NCBI GenBank assembly: GCA_047971485.1
Contig: JBKDZR010000010.1
Span: 1-64,000, forward strand
From: JBKDZR01 sp047971485
GTDB taxonomy: Bacteria; Pseudomonadota; Alphaproteobacteria; Rhodobacterales; Rhodobacteraceae
Length of the DNA stretch: 64,000 bases
Direction: 5' to 3'
Shown here: in pieces, positions 26,388-34,943 of the stretch
How the letters are laid out: each line of letters opens with the position of its first letter
Numbering within the stretch: position 1 is the stretch's first letter
Translations under genes and position numbers: made by a program
The notes under the pieces: model-generated
Database searches by the model: none
What the model was told of the DNA's origin: nothing
The model's input: the letters and a program-made list of their open reading frames with translations, nothing else

Positions 26388-26504
26388 ATGAATTCCGAGC
26401 ATCATACGCCCGGTGTCGCGCTGTGTTGCCCGATGTGTCAGCCGGGGACGAACAGCCGTGCATCTGCCGTCGCGACAATGAGGGGGCGCTATCATGAGCG
26501 GTGA
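26388..26504 (+). CDS. Possible 38-residue Cys-rich leader peptide
   Basis: A short open frame with a good ribosome site (CTGGAGG, 6 bases before the ATG) ends in an 11-base overlap with dctQ. The product carries a CCPMC motif near residue 14 and is otherwise unlike anything I recognise. It could be a translated leader that couples dctQ translation, or a small metal- or redox-binding protein. No homologue is known to me, so it may equally be a chance frame. Confidence 0.3.
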   Translation: MNSEHHTPGVALCCPMCQPGTNSRASAVATMRGRYHER

Positions 26505-27000
26505 CATCGACGACATTTCCGGCCCGCGCGCGCTTGGCCGCGCGACGCTGGCCCTGACTTGGATCGGCGGGATCTGTCTGTTGTCGGTGGTCCTGATCGT
26601 CGCGGCCGGCGTGTTCATGCGATATGTCATGCACACGCCGATCCTGGGCGTGAATGAAATCGTCCAGTTGGCCGCGCTGGCGCTGGTGATGTCGGCCATG
26701 CCCTATTGCACCTTTGGCAACCACCACGTGAATGTCGACGTGTTCGACCGCATGCTGGGCGCCTACGGCCGGTTGCTGGGGGATGTTCTGGCGCGGGTTC
26801 TGTCCGTCTTCGTGCTGGGGGTCCTGACCCATCGGGCTGTGCTCAAGGCGCTGGATGCGTTGGAATGGGGCGATGCGACGAACATGCTGGGCCTGCCGAT
26901 CTGGCCTTTCTATGGTATCCTTGCCGCAGGGGCGGGGCTGTGTGTGATCGTCTATGCGGTGCAGATCGTCACCTTGCTGATGCGGGGGGCACGGCCATGA
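26494..27000 (+). CDS. dctQ: TRAP transporter small membrane subunit
   Basis: A 168-residue DctQ-type protein with four hydrophobic helices (about 22-45, 55-75, 95-115, 135-158) and the conserved NEIVQL-like segment. Its stop overlaps the dctM start by four bases. It joins the large subunit in the membrane of a sodium-driven TRAP importer. Confidence 0.88.
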   Translation: MSGDIDDISGPRALGRATLALTWIGGICLLSVVLIVAAGVFMRYVMHTPILGVNEIVQLAALALVMSAMPYCTFGNHHVNVDVFDRMLGAYGRLLGDVLARVLSVFVLGVLTHRAVLKALDALEWGDATNMLGLPIWPFYGILAAGAGLCVIVYAVQIVTLLMRGARP

Positions 27001-28304
27001 CCTCGGTATCTGTCGGACTGATTGGCATTGGTTGCCTGTTCCTGCTGCTGATCCTGCGGGCCCCGGTGGCCTTTGCGATGATGATCGTGGGCTTCTTCGG
27101 CTATTGGGTGCTGGAAGGGTTTCGCAGCGCTGGCGGCGTTCTGCTGACCGAAAGCTATTCGGCCGTGTCCAACTATAACCTGATCGTGGTGCCGATGTTT
27201 GTCCTGTTGGGCAACGTGTCTTCTGTGGCGGGGTTCAGCCGGGGTCTGTATGACGCGGCTTTCGCTTGGATCGGGCGGTTCCGGGGCGGGCTGGCCTCGG
27301 CCTCGGTGCTGGGCTGCGCGCTGTTCGCGGCGGTATCGGGATCGTCGGTGGCCACGGCGGTGACGTTGGGCAAAGTCGCCCTGCCCGAGATGAAGCGCCT
27401 GGGCTATTCGCAAAGCCTGTCCACCGGATCCATCGCGGCGGGGGGTACGCTGGGCTTTCTGATCCCGCCCTCGACCGGTTTCGTGATCTACGCGATCCTG
27501 ACCGAGGAAAGCATCGGCCGGCTGTTCATGGCCGGGATCCTGCCGGGTCTGCTGCTGATGGTGCTGTTCATGGCGGTGATCTGGCTGGTCGCGGTGCTGG
27601 ACCCCAAGGCGGGGCCGGGCGGTCCGGTCATGCCGCTGTCGGAACGGATCCGGTCGCTGGCCGATGCCGGGCCGTTGATCGGGGTGATCGTGATTTCCAT
27701 CGGCGGGATCTATCTGGGGGTGTTCACGCCGGTTGAGGCCTCGGGCATCGGGGCTGCCCTGGTGATCCTGCTGGCTTTTGCCCGCCGCCGGCTGACCCTG
27801 GCGACTTTTCGCGAGGCGGTTCTGGAGACGCTGTCGACCTCGGCCATGCTGTACATGATCGTGATCGGGGCGAATGTCCTGAACCCGTTCTTTGCCGTCA
27901 CCCATATCCCTGCGACGCTGGGGGCCGGGCTGGAATCCATGGGGCTGGGCCCCTATGGCACCTTGCTGTTCATCGTGCTGACCTATGTTGTCCTGGGCAT
28001 GTTCATGGACGGGCTGTCGATGCTGGTGGTGACCATCCCCATCGTCTATCCGGTCATCCTGTCGCAGGGCTTCGATCCGGTCTGGTTCGGGGTGATCGCG
28101 GTGATCGTCATCGAGATGGGGATGATCACGCCACCTGTGGGACTGAACGTCTTTGTTGTACGGGGGGTCGCCGGGCCCGATGTGCCGCTGATGACGGTGT
28201 TCAAGGGGGTTCTGCCGTTCCTGGGGGCGATGATCGTGGCGTTGCTGCTGATCGTGGCTTTCCCGCAAATCGCCCTGATGATCCCGAACACCATGTTCAA
28301 CTGA
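26997..28304 (+). CDS. dctM: TRAP transporter large membrane subunit
   Basis: A 435-residue DctM-type protein with about 12 helices. Typical family segments include LRAPVAFAMMIVGF near the N-terminus, ASVLGCALFAAVSGSSVATA (about 100) and TPPVGLNVFVVRG near the C-terminus. The ATG at 26997 overlaps the dctQ stop. It is the transport channel. Confidence 0.92.
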   Translation: MTSVSVGLIGIGCLFLLLILRAPVAFAMMIVGFFGYWVLEGFRSAGGVLLTESYSAVSNYNLIVVPMFVLLGNVSSVAGFSRGLYDAAFAWIGRFRGGLASASVLGCALFAAVSGSSVATAVTLGKVALPEMKRLGYSQSLSTGSIAAGGTLGFLIPPSTGFVIYAILTEESIGRLFMAGILPGLLLMVLFMAVIWLVAVLDPKAGPGGPVMPLSERIRSLADAGPLIGVIVISIGGIYLGVFTPVEASGIGAALVILLAFARRRLTLATFREAVLETLSTSAMLYMIVIGANVLNPFFAVTHIPATLGAGLESMGLGPYGTLLFIVLTYVVLGMFMDGLSMLVVTIPIVYPVILSQGFDPVWFGVIAVIVIEMGMITPPVGLNVFVVRGVAGPDVPLMTVFKGVLPFLGAMIVALLLIVAFPQIALMIPNTMFN

Positions 28305-28310
28305 TCCCAT

Positions 28311-28331
28311 CCCGGCGCTCTGTGCGCCGGG
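28311..28331 (+). terminator. Intercistronic hairpin between dctM and dctP
   Basis: CCCGGCGC (28311-28318) pairs perfectly with GCGCCGGG (28324-28331) around TCTGT, a few bases after the dctM stop. It has no T run. In a 193-bp gap inside one transporter operon it may partly terminate or stabilise mRNA, allowing different levels of membrane and receptor proteins. Confidence 0.45.
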
Positions 28332-28497
28332 GCGGTCCAGGCAGGGTCCGATCGGTGGGACCGGTTTTCGGGTCCCCTGCCTCTTCAAACGACCCCAGGC
28401 AGGCCATCGTGGGCAAAGCCGCGACGATCTGTCTGGTCCTGACACCCGGGGTGCGGTGACCCGACGGTCCGGCCCCATGACAAAGGGAGATCCACCC

Positions 28498-29487
28498 ATG
28501 ATGATGCCTGCCAGAACCACCCTCCTTGCGGCGGCCCTGGGCCTGAGCGCAGGGCTCGTTTCGGCCGAAGAACTGAAGCTGGCCGATTACCAGCCCTCGA
28601 CCCACCCCTATGCAACCGGGGTCTATGTGCCTTTTGCCGAGGAAATCGCCGCCGCCACCGATGGTGCGGTGACCGTCCGTGCCTATATGGGCGGCGAGCT
28701 GGGCGCCGGCCCTGCCGAGCAATACAACCGCGTCGTCGATGGCGTGACCGATCTGGCCTTTGGCCTGCCGGGCTATACGGCGGCGAACTTTCCCAAAACG
28801 CTGCTGACCGAACTGCCCGGCGTGATCAACGCCGAAACCGGCACCGCGCGGCTGATCGCCAATCTGGATGCCCTGTCCTCGGAATACCGCCGCGTGGTGC
28901 TGATCGGTCTGTGGAACAATGCGCCGAACCTGTTGTTCATGGCGGATACGCCGGTTCGGTCGCCGTCGGATCTGGCGGGCAAGAAGATCCGTGTGCCGTC
29001 GCGCAATGCCGGGCTGATCATCGAGGCCTGGGGGGCGACCCCGGTGTCTATGCCGGTCTCCGAGATCTACAATTCGATGCAGACAGGGATCATTGATGGG
29101 GCCTTCATCGACGGCACCGCGACCTCTGTGTTCCGCCTGTCCGAGGTGACCGATTACATCACGACGGGCATGGATTCGGTCCTTTCCAGCTTTTTCCTGC
29201 TGATGAACCGCGACAGTTTCCGTGACCTGACCGAGGATCAGCAGGCTGCTGTTCTGGCGGCCGGGCGTGAGGCCTCGGTGCGTGGAAATGCGGTGCAGCT
29301 TGCCGGTGCCGAGAAGGGTCTGGCCGAGTTCGCGGCGCTGCCCGACAAGGAGATCATCGTGCTGACCCCAGACGAGGCCGAGGCCTTTAACGCCGCCGCT
29401 GTGCCCGTGGTCGAGAAGGTGCTGGATGAGGCCGAGGCCAAGGGGCTGGAGGCCCGCGCCTTCGTTGCCGCGTTGCAGGCGGACTGA
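28498..29487 (+). CDS. dctP: TRAP transporter solute receptor
   Basis: A 329-residue periplasmic receptor. A signal peptide ends near residue 22 (LVSAEE). The DctP fold is seen in VYVPFAEEIAAATDGAVTVRAYMGGELG and the later KKIRVPSRNAGLIIEAWGATPVSMP, whose Arg normally pairs with a substrate carboxylate. The start could be any of three consecutive ATG codons at 28498-28506. The gene order dctQ-dctM-dctP puts the receptor last. The ligand is probably a carboxylate. Confidence 0.88.
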   Translation: MMMPARTTLLAAALGLSAGLVSAEELKLADYQPSTHPYATGVYVPFAEEIAAATDGAVTVRAYMGGELGAGPAEQYNRVVDGVTDLAFGLPGYTAANFPKTLLTELPGVINAETGTARLIANLDALSSEYRRVVLIGLWNNAPNLLFMADTPVRSPSDLAGKKIRVPSRNAGLIIEAWGATPVSMPVSEIYNSMQTGIIDGAFIDGTATSVFRLSEVTDYITTGMDSVLSSFFLLMNRDSFRDLTEDQQAAVLAAGREASVRGNAVQLAGAEKGLAEFAALPDKEIIVLTPDEAEAFNAAAVPVVEKVLDEAEAKGLEARAFVAALQAD

Positions 29488-29561
29488 ACGGATCGTCCTG
29501 CGATGACGCATCGGGCGGGGCCGGGGATCCTGCCCGTTTGCCGTTTGGGACCCTGGCCTGT

Positions 29562-30779
29562 CTATCCGGCCAGCCCGGCCTCGGCCACACAGCGGATCAG
29601 CGCGGCACGAAACTGTTCCGTGGCCGGTTCCTCATGCTGATTGCGCAGGCTGGTCAGACCGATGGGGGCCGGTGCCTCGGGCAGGTCCAGCGCCACCTGT
29701 CGCAACTCGGGGCGCAATTGCGACAGCCGCTTTTCGCTATAGCTCAGCAGGGCGATGGATTGCCCCTCGACGATCATCTGCTCGGCATTGGCGAAGGACA
29801 GGATCTCGCAGGTCTGGGCCGGGGGCAATTCGCCCGCGTCGCTGAAAAGGCGTTCGAAATAGCGCCGGATCGGTGTGCCATGGGGGGCGACCGTGCAGGT
29901 CCAGCGCTTGAGATCGCGAATCCCCAGCAGCTGGGAGTGGCAGGGATGATCGTGGCGGGCGATGAAGGCGAAGATCTCGTTATAAAGCGTCTCTTCCTTC
30001 AGGTCGGGGGACACGGCCTCACCGCGCAGAATGCCCATGATCACATCAATCTCGCGCCGTTTCAGGGCCTGGACCAGGGACAAATAGCTGCCGGGGATGG
30101 CGGTCAGGCGCAGGCGCGGATGTTGCTGGCTCAGGATGCTGAGGGCGCGAATGGCAAGATCCTGTCCCGAAAAGGGCAGCATGCCAACGGCCATCCGTCC
30201 CATCAGACCGGCCGAGGCACCGCGCAGGTCCGACGGCAAGGCGGCCAGATCGCGATCGACCGCATCCCACAGGGCATTCAGCGCCAGCGCCAGCTCGGTC
30301 GGATCCAGGCCATGGGCGCGGCGCGCAAACACGGGCTGGCCCAGGAACGCGCCCAGTTGGGTCAGGGTTCGGCTGACCATGGGCTGGCTGATGGACAGGA
30401 CGGCGGCGGCGGCCTTGGTGCTGCCGTTGCGGATCACCGCGTCCAGGGTTTCCAGGTGGATCCAGCTGAGCCGCGCCGCCAGATAGCCCGGGGGCTTGTC
30501 GGCAAAAAGCTGCTGCTCCGCGCGTTCGATCCGATCCAGGATCCGGTGGCACCGCCCGATCACCACCTCCCCCAGCGATGTTGGTTCGGTCCCCGACCAG
30601 CCGCGCTGAAAAAGGGTTGCGCCCAGGGTGTCCTCGGCGCCGGCCAGGGCACGTGATACCGCCGACTGGCTGGTGTTCAGCGCTTCGGCGGCATGGGCGA
30701 CCCGCCGGGTGTCGGAAATCGCGCAGATGGCCCGGATCTGTTTGAGGCTCAGCCGAGAGCCTTCGGGTATGGTTGTCAT
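29562..30779 (-). CDS. LysR-type regulator with tandem HTH domains
   Basis: A LysR-type regulator of about 405 residues, roughly 100 longer than usual. The first winged HTH (about 12-70) contains AAEALNTSQSAVSRALAGAE. A second, separate HTH (about 105-160) reads WIHLETLDAVIRNGS then AAAVLSISQPMVSRTLTQL, again LysR-like. A substrate-binding domain follows. The frame is open to 30881; I chose the ATG at 30779. It is divergent from the LigM-like demethylase at 31134 and convergent with dctP. It probably controls the demethylase. The duplicated HTH is unusual for the family. Confidence 0.82.
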   Translation of the reverse strand: MTTIPEGSRLSLKQIRAICAISDTRRVAHAAEALNTSQSAVSRALAGAEDTLGATLFQRGWSGTEPTSLGEVVIGRCHRILDRIERAEQQLFADKPPGYLAARLSWIHLETLDAVIRNGSTKAAAAVLSISQPMVSRTLTQLGAFLGQPVFARRAHGLDPTELALALNALWDAVDRDLAALPSDLRGASAGLMGRMAVGMLPFSGQDLAIRALSILSQQHPRLRLTAIPGSYLSLVQALKRREIDVIMGILRGEAVSPDLKEETLYNEIFAFIARHDHPCHSQLLGIRDLKRWTCTVAPHGTPIRRYFERLFSDAGELPPAQTCEILSFANAEQMIVEGQSIALLSYSEKRLSQLRPELRQVALDLPEAPAPIGLTSLRNQHEEPATEQFRAALIRCVAEAGLAG

Positions 30780-31133
30780 GACGGTCCTGATGGGGCGGGA
30801 ATGCCTGCTGATGATATAACATAATCGGGAATAACTATTAAGAAGAAGAATAAGACGGCACGGGCAAGTCATGTCAAACATGCCTCCAACGGCGATACGG
30901 GTGGATCACGGTGGTAAGGTCAGGATCCATCGGCAGCGCCAGACGACACCCGCCGGGGTGCCGAGGGGAGGAACGGAATGCCTGATCGGTGTCACGACAT
31001 TGCCGGCCCCGGCCGGGGTGGGAACAGCCTGGATGTTCGCCCCGGGTCCGGAGGCTGACCCCCCCGAAACCATCCCAGCGCCCGGCCCCGGGCCGGTCGC
31101 CACGGAACAACCATTCAGAACGAGGAGAGGAAA
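30780..31133. promoter_or_regulatory. Divergent lysR/demethylase intergenic region
   Basis: A 354-bp gap. The part next to lysR (30810-30855) is A+T-rich, with TATAACATAATC and GGGAATAACTATTAAG stretches where promoters and a LysR site would sit. The remainder is a G+C-rich leader with self-complementary GCCGGCCCCGGCCGGGG near 31000, ending in a GAGGAGAGG ribosome site. I looked for glycine or folate riboswitch cores and saw none. Confidence 0.4.
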
Positions 31134-32507
31134 ATGACCAAGAGCCTTGAAGGCCGCATCAAAGAACATGGCGGCAACCCTTCGAAAATGTTGCAAAATT
31201 CGCAGGTCGGCCCCTATGTTTTCCCGGTCGCCCCGCAATACACCAACTGGATCGAAGAGGTCCGGGCCTGGCGCAACAGTGCCGTGTTGCTGAACCAGTC
31301 CTACCACATGACGGACCTGTACCTGCGCGGCCCCGATGCGATCCGCATGCTGTCCCATGTCGGTGTGAACAGCTTCAAGAACTTTGGCCGCAACAAGGCC
31401 AAGCAACTGGTCTGCTGTAACTATGATGGCTACGTGATCGGCGACGGTATCATCTTTGCGCTGGAAGACGATGAGATCCTCTATGTCGGTCGTCCGCCGC
31501 TGGCCCACTGGATGAAGTTCATCGCCGACACGGGCGATTTCGACGTCACCGCCGAACTGGACATCCGCAGCCTGGAAAACCCCGACAAGCCGCGCAAGCT
31601 GTACCGCTATGAGGTGCAGGGGCCGAAGGCGCTGGACATCCTCAACGAGGTGAACGAAGGCGGCCCGCTGACCACCAAGTTCTTCAACATGGGCGAGATC
31701 ACCATCGCTGGCTGCAAGGCCCGCACGCTCAGCCACGGCATGGGTGGCGCCCAGGGTCTGGAGATCTGGGGCCCCTATGAAGATGGCCAGAAGGTCATGG
31801 ACCGGCTGATCGAGGTCGGTGAGAAATACGGCATGCGGCGCGGTGGCGCGCGGGCCTATTCCACCGCCGCGATGGAATCCGGCTGGATCCCCTCGCCGCT
31901 GCCCGCCATCTACACCGGCGAGAAGATGAAGCCCTACCGCGAATGGCTGCCCGCTGACGGGTTCGAGGCCACGTGCTCGGTCGGGGGCAGCTTCCAGCCC
32001 GATAATGTCGAGCAGTTCTACTTGACGCCCTGGGATCTGGATTATGGCAGGGTGGTCAAGTTCGATCATGACTTCATCGGCCGCGAAGCCCTTGAGAAAA
32101 TGGCCGAAGGCCCGCATCGCAAGAAGATCACGCTGGTCTGGGAAAAGGACGATGTGCTGAAGATCTTTGCCGGCATGATGGAAGATTTCCCCGCGCCGAA
32201 GCTGATGGAACTGCCGGCCGGCCATTACGCCGCGCATCCCTATGATCAGGTGCTGAAAGACGGCAAGGCGGTCGGTGTGTCCACCTATCCGGTCTATTCG
32301 GCCAACGAACGGGCCTGGATTTCGCTGGCCATCGTGCAACCGGAACTGGCCGCGCAAGGGACGATGCTGGACATCGTCTGGGGTGAGGCCGATGGCGGCA
32401 CGGCGAAACCCCATGTCGAGGAACACCGCCAGATGACTGTGGCCGCCGAGGCCCATCCCTGGCCGATCCACGAAGCTGCGCGCAAGGAATACCGCGCCCA
32501 GAAATAA
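31134..32507 (+). CDS. LigM-like folate-dependent demethylase
   Basis: A 457-residue GcvT-fold protein. From memory it aligns along most of its length with LigM, the tetrahydrofolate-dependent vanillate/3-O-methylgallate O-demethylase. Shared stretches include WRNSAVL, KAKQ, YVGRPP, HGMGGAQGLEIWGPYE, ESGWIPSPLPAIYTG and YREWLPA. It moves a methyl group from an aromatic methoxyl, or perhaps an N-methyl, to tetrahydrofolate. No methyl-THF-processing gene lies nearby. DmdA and other GcvT-like demethylases are alternatives but match less well. It is probably controlled by the divergent LysR protein. Confidence 0.8.
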   Translation: MTKSLEGRIKEHGGNPSKMLQNSQVGPYVFPVAPQYTNWIEEVRAWRNSAVLLNQSYHMTDLYLRGPDAIRMLSHVGVNSFKNFGRNKAKQLVCCNYDGYVIGDGIIFALEDDEILYVGRPPLAHWMKFIADTGDFDVTAELDIRSLENPDKPRKLYRYEVQGPKALDILNEVNEGGPLTTKFFNMGEITIAGCKARTLSHGMGGAQGLEIWGPYEDGQKVMDRLIEVGEKYGMRRGGARAYSTAAMESGWIPSPLPAIYTGEKMKPYREWLPADGFEATCSVGGSFQPDNVEQFYLTPWDLDYGRVVKFDHDFIGREALEKMAEGPHRKKITLVWEKDDVLKIFAGMMEDFPAPKLMELPAGHYAAHPYDQVLKDGKAVGVSTYPVYSANERAWISLAIVQPELAAQGTMLDIVWGEADGGTAKPHVEEHRQMTVAAEAHPWPIHEAARKEYRAQK

Positions 32508-32512
32508 CCCAT

Positions 32513-32549
32513 CCGGACCGGCGTCCTGATGTCGCCGGTCCGGCCTTTT
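32513..32549 (+). terminator. Strong terminator after the demethylase gene
   Basis: CCGGACCGGCG (32513-32523) pairs perfectly with CGCCGGTCCGG (32533-32543) around a 9-base loop, followed by CCTTTTG. It begins six bases after the stop codon. The 32550-32767 stretch up to the convergent toxin gene holds nothing I can identify. Confidence 0.9.
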
Positions 32550-32767
32550 GTATGGTGTGACGATTTCTGTGACCCGATTGTCAGGGGTCCATGGCCTGGT
32601 TTCATGGTGATGCCGCGCAAATTCCGGGATCGGATGCGCGGCATTCTCTGTGCCAACCGGCTTGATCGGCGGATGGCGGGCGCAGAAAGGCCTCACAGAT
32701 GTCATTCGTGACGGAAAGACAGGACTGCCCCAGGGTCTTTGGCATCGGGCCCCACCGGGCCATGAAA

Positions 32768-33280
32768 TCACATCCGCCCCAACCGGTTCTCATCGTCGAT
32801 TACCGCCAAGGTGCCGGCCGTGCCGGTCCAGCGCCATAGAACGAGGTTCAGGCTGTTTGCCGCCGCGCCCTTGGCGAAGCTGCGCACCAGCAGGCCGACA
32901 AAACTGTCCGCGATCAGGGTCCGGGCCAGATCTTGTGTCGGTGCCGTGTGGCCGGCCAGCATCGTCAGGCGCCAGCCCGGATCGGCCAGGGTCTGGGCTG
33001 TCTGTTCGTGTCGCGTCAGCTGCACGGTATCGCGCGTGTCAAAGACCGGGCCCAGATCGGCGCGATAGGAGACCAGAACCGTGGGTTGAAGGCTGCCCGC
33101 CTGGTTGGCTTCGCGCACAGCAGTGGCCGGGTCGGTTGCGGTGTAAAGTGCGGGCATCCCCCTGGGGTTAAAGCGCCCACCATGACGTTCCGCCCCATGG
33201 CCGGACAGCGGGTCGCGTGCATAGGCGGGGTTCAGGGCGCGGTAGAGCGGCCCGGCATACCGCCCGTTGGTCAGAGGCAT
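32768..33280 (-). CDS. RES-domain toxin
   Basis: A 170-residue RES-domain protein. The domain's namesake residues fit: Arg in YRALNP, Glu in AVREANQ and Ser in NSLNLVLWR, with GGRFNPRG near residue 35. RES toxins deplete NAD in the cell. Its ATG overlaps the stop of the antitoxin gene by one base (TGATG), the usual coupled layout. Confidence 0.88.
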   Translation of the reverse strand: MPLTNGRYAGPLYRALNPAYARDPLSGHGAERHGGRFNPRGMPALYTATDPATAVREANQAGSLQPTVLVSYRADLGPVFDTRDTVQLTRHEQTAQTLADPGWRLTMLAGHTAPTQDLARTLIADSFVGLLVRSFAKGAAANSLNLVLWRWTGTAGTLAVIDDENRLGRM

Positions 33281-33630
33281 CAGGCGAAGACGCCGGCATC
33301 GACTGCGTCGATATATTCAAGGACTTGCTGGGCCTTGCCCTCTTGCACCAGTTGCATCGCGGTGCGACCGTCAAAGCCGGGCAGGGGCTCGGACCGGTAC
33401 CAGGCATAGGCCATCAGCTCCGATCCAAAGCGCGGTTCGACCTTGTTGAGAACCTCGACCAGTTCGCGCAGGCGGCGCTGTGTCTTGTCCGAGCTGATCC
33501 GGGTTCGGCGTTGCACGGCGTCCTTGCCCAATCCGACGGTCATGGCGACCTCCTCGGCCGAGGTGCGCAGCGCGGCGGCGATCTTGCGGGGTTCGAACTG
33601 TCCGCTTTCGGCAAAGTTTGCAAGCTGCAT
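33280..33630 (-). CDS. Xre/MbcA-type antitoxin
   Basis: A 116-residue antitoxin with an N-terminal HTH (about 15-60) and the C-terminal toxin-binding domain (DUF2384) seen in WYRSEPLPGFDGRTAMQLVQEGKA. It neutralises the RES toxin next to it and should autorepress through the palindrome in its promoter. The pair would stabilise the replicon by killing or stalling plasmid-free cells. Confidence 0.88.
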   Translation of the reverse strand: MQLANFAESGQFEPRKIAAALRTSAEEVAMTVGLGKDAVQRRTRISSDKTQRRLRELVEVLNKVEPRFGSELMAYAWYRSEPLPGFDGRTAMQLVQEGKAQQVLEYIDAVDAGVFA

Positions 33631-33651
33631 GGCGCCCTATATCGGTTTGTT

Positions 33652-33669
33652 TGACGTTATATAGCGTCA
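33652..33669. promoter_or_regulatory. Antitoxin operator
   Basis: TGACGTTATATAGCGTCA is an 18-bp palindrome with one mismatched pair. It lies 22 bp upstream of the antitoxin start and spans the likely -10 box. This is the expected position for autorepression by the RES-Xre complex. Confidence 0.65.
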
Positions 33670-33836
33670 CAATAGCCGGAAAGCAAGGGAAGCAGATCAA
33701 CCAAGGGATGTGGTGGGGGCCCTTGGCCGGGGTGCTGCCCGCGATAATCTGCCCTGTTGCCGGGCTGTGGGCTTGTTTATGTGTCAGAGCCGTGCAAACA
33801 GATGAAATCTGTCAGGAACAACCGAAAAGGCGTGCG

Positions 33837-34310
33837 ATGGCCGCCCGCGGCACGGATACAGACCAGACCCCGGATTCGGCCGATGCGCCGGAAGCCGAGG
33901 GCTATGTGTTGGACAAGCAGGTCGGGTTCCTGTTGCGCAATGCCTATCAGCGCCATCAGATGATCTTTGCCGAGCAGATGACCGTTGGGCTGACGGCGAT
34001 GCAGTTTTCCATGTTGTTCCGCCTGATCCAGCGGCAGGATCCGATTTCGCAGAACGCGTTGGGGCGGCTTGTGGCGATGGATGCGGCGACGACAAAAGGG
34101 GTGGTGTCGCGCCTGCAGGCCCAGGGCTTGATCACGACAGCGCGCGACCCGGATGACAAGCGCCGCTACATGCTGCGCTCAACCCAGAAGGGCCGTGACC
34201 TGCTGGCCCGTGCCTTGCCGATGGCGATCGGCATTTCCGAGGCAACGCTGGCGCCGCTGACCCGGCGGGAGAAGGACACGCTATTGCGGTTGTTGACGAA
34301 AATCTGCTGA
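33837..34310 (+). CDS. MarR-family regulator
   Basis: A 157-residue MarR protein. The winged helix spans about 55-125 (MLFRLIQRQDPISQNALGRLVAMDAATTKGVVSRLQAQGLI then the wing RDPDDKRRYML). The frame runs further upstream; I chose the ATG at 33837 after GAAAAGG. It precedes the symporter/nicAB block on the same strand. Nicotinate pathways in Pseudomonas are controlled by a MarR-type repressor (NicR), so this is a candidate counterpart, by position and family only. Confidence 0.82.
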   Translation: MAARGTDTDQTPDSADAPEAEGYVLDKQVGFLLRNAYQRHQMIFAEQMTVGLTAMQFSMLFRLIQRQDPISQNALGRLVAMDAATTKGVVSRLQAQGLITTARDPDDKRRYMLRSTQKGRDLLARALPMAIGISEATLAPLTRREKDTLLRLLTKIC

Positions 34311-34757
34311 TTTCATGTCAGCGGTACGGGCCTGTCGGGTCAAGGTCCCTGAGGCGAATCGCCGCATGCCTGGGGACGTATTGTGCGGGTTGAAGGGCGA
34401 CCAGCCCAAGATTTTCAGGCGTGGCTTTCACGCCAGAAATGCATTTAATTAATTGATAATATTATAATTTATAAATTGAATATATTTTAATCTTGTTTTT
34501 GTACAAACATCAATTAAACAGTCTATATAGTTCGTATGCAAACAAATATCCCGTCCATGGGTTTGCGGGGTGACCAGATCGTGCCAGGCGCGCACGTCAT
34601 GCCGAAGAAGGAGGCCCCGGTCTTGCCGTGGTGGCAGGGCAAAGCCTGCGCATGTCACAGGTCCTGACGTTGTCGGGGCGAAATGGCGGGCAGGCGAACC
34701 AACAAGCGGTGCACAAGCACCCCAACCAAATCAACAATCCAACAGGAGCATACCTAG
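34311..34757. promoter_or_regulatory. A+T-rich promoter region before symporter and nicAB
   Basis: A 447-bp gene-free gap. From 34440 to 34550 it is strongly A+T-rich, in contrast to the rest of the window, and should hold the promoter of the symporter/nicAB genes. GTATGCAAACAA (34534-34545) resembles the nic operator core, and TTTTGTACAAAC (34497-34508) contains a short palindrome. The bases 34560-34740 form a leader with no supported gene. Confidence 0.45.
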
Positions 34758-34943
34758 ATGTTGAGAAAACTGTCCCTCTGGCTGGTCGGGCTGGTCATTC
34801 TGGCCTGCTACGTCGTGCCTTATGGGTTGCTTGGCGATACGCCGTCATGGACCGGGGCTTTCCTTTTCTGGATCCTCGCGGGTGTCGCGATCATCGTGCT
34901 GAATGCGCTGGCGACGGCCTCGTTCGGGGAGGACGGGGAATGA
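34758..34943 (+). CDS. Small membrane protein paired with symporter
   Basis: A 61-residue protein with two predicted membrane helices (about 5-22 and 33-52) and an acidic tail. Its stop overlaps the symporter start by four bases. Such small partners precede several SSS symporters, such as YhdT with PanF and DUF3311 proteins, and may help assembly or gating. Assignment rests on size, topology and coupling. Confidence 0.75.
   Translation: MLRKLSLWLVGLVILACYVVPYGLLGDTPSWTGAFLFWILAGVAIIVLNALATASFGEDGE

Noticed and set aside
26952..28520. A 522-residue antisense frame over dctM
   Set aside because: Low-complexity His/Gln/Arg/Asp-rich sequence with no domain; shadow of a membrane protein gene.
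30780..31133. Glycine or tetrahydrofolate riboswitch ahead of the folate-dependent demethylase
   Set aside because: The leader is G+C-rich with local self-complementarity, but I could not find the conserved core of either riboswitch class.
30906..32771. A 621-residue open frame antisense to the LigM-like gene
   Set aside because: Composition is that of a shadow frame and it runs across the intergenic terminator; the plus-strand gene matches LigM along most of its length.
34497..34508. TTTTGTACAAAC as another member of the TGTACA-type regulon
   Set aside because: It lacks the 8-4-8 two-arm layout of the right-hand sites and lies by nic-related genes under different regulators.
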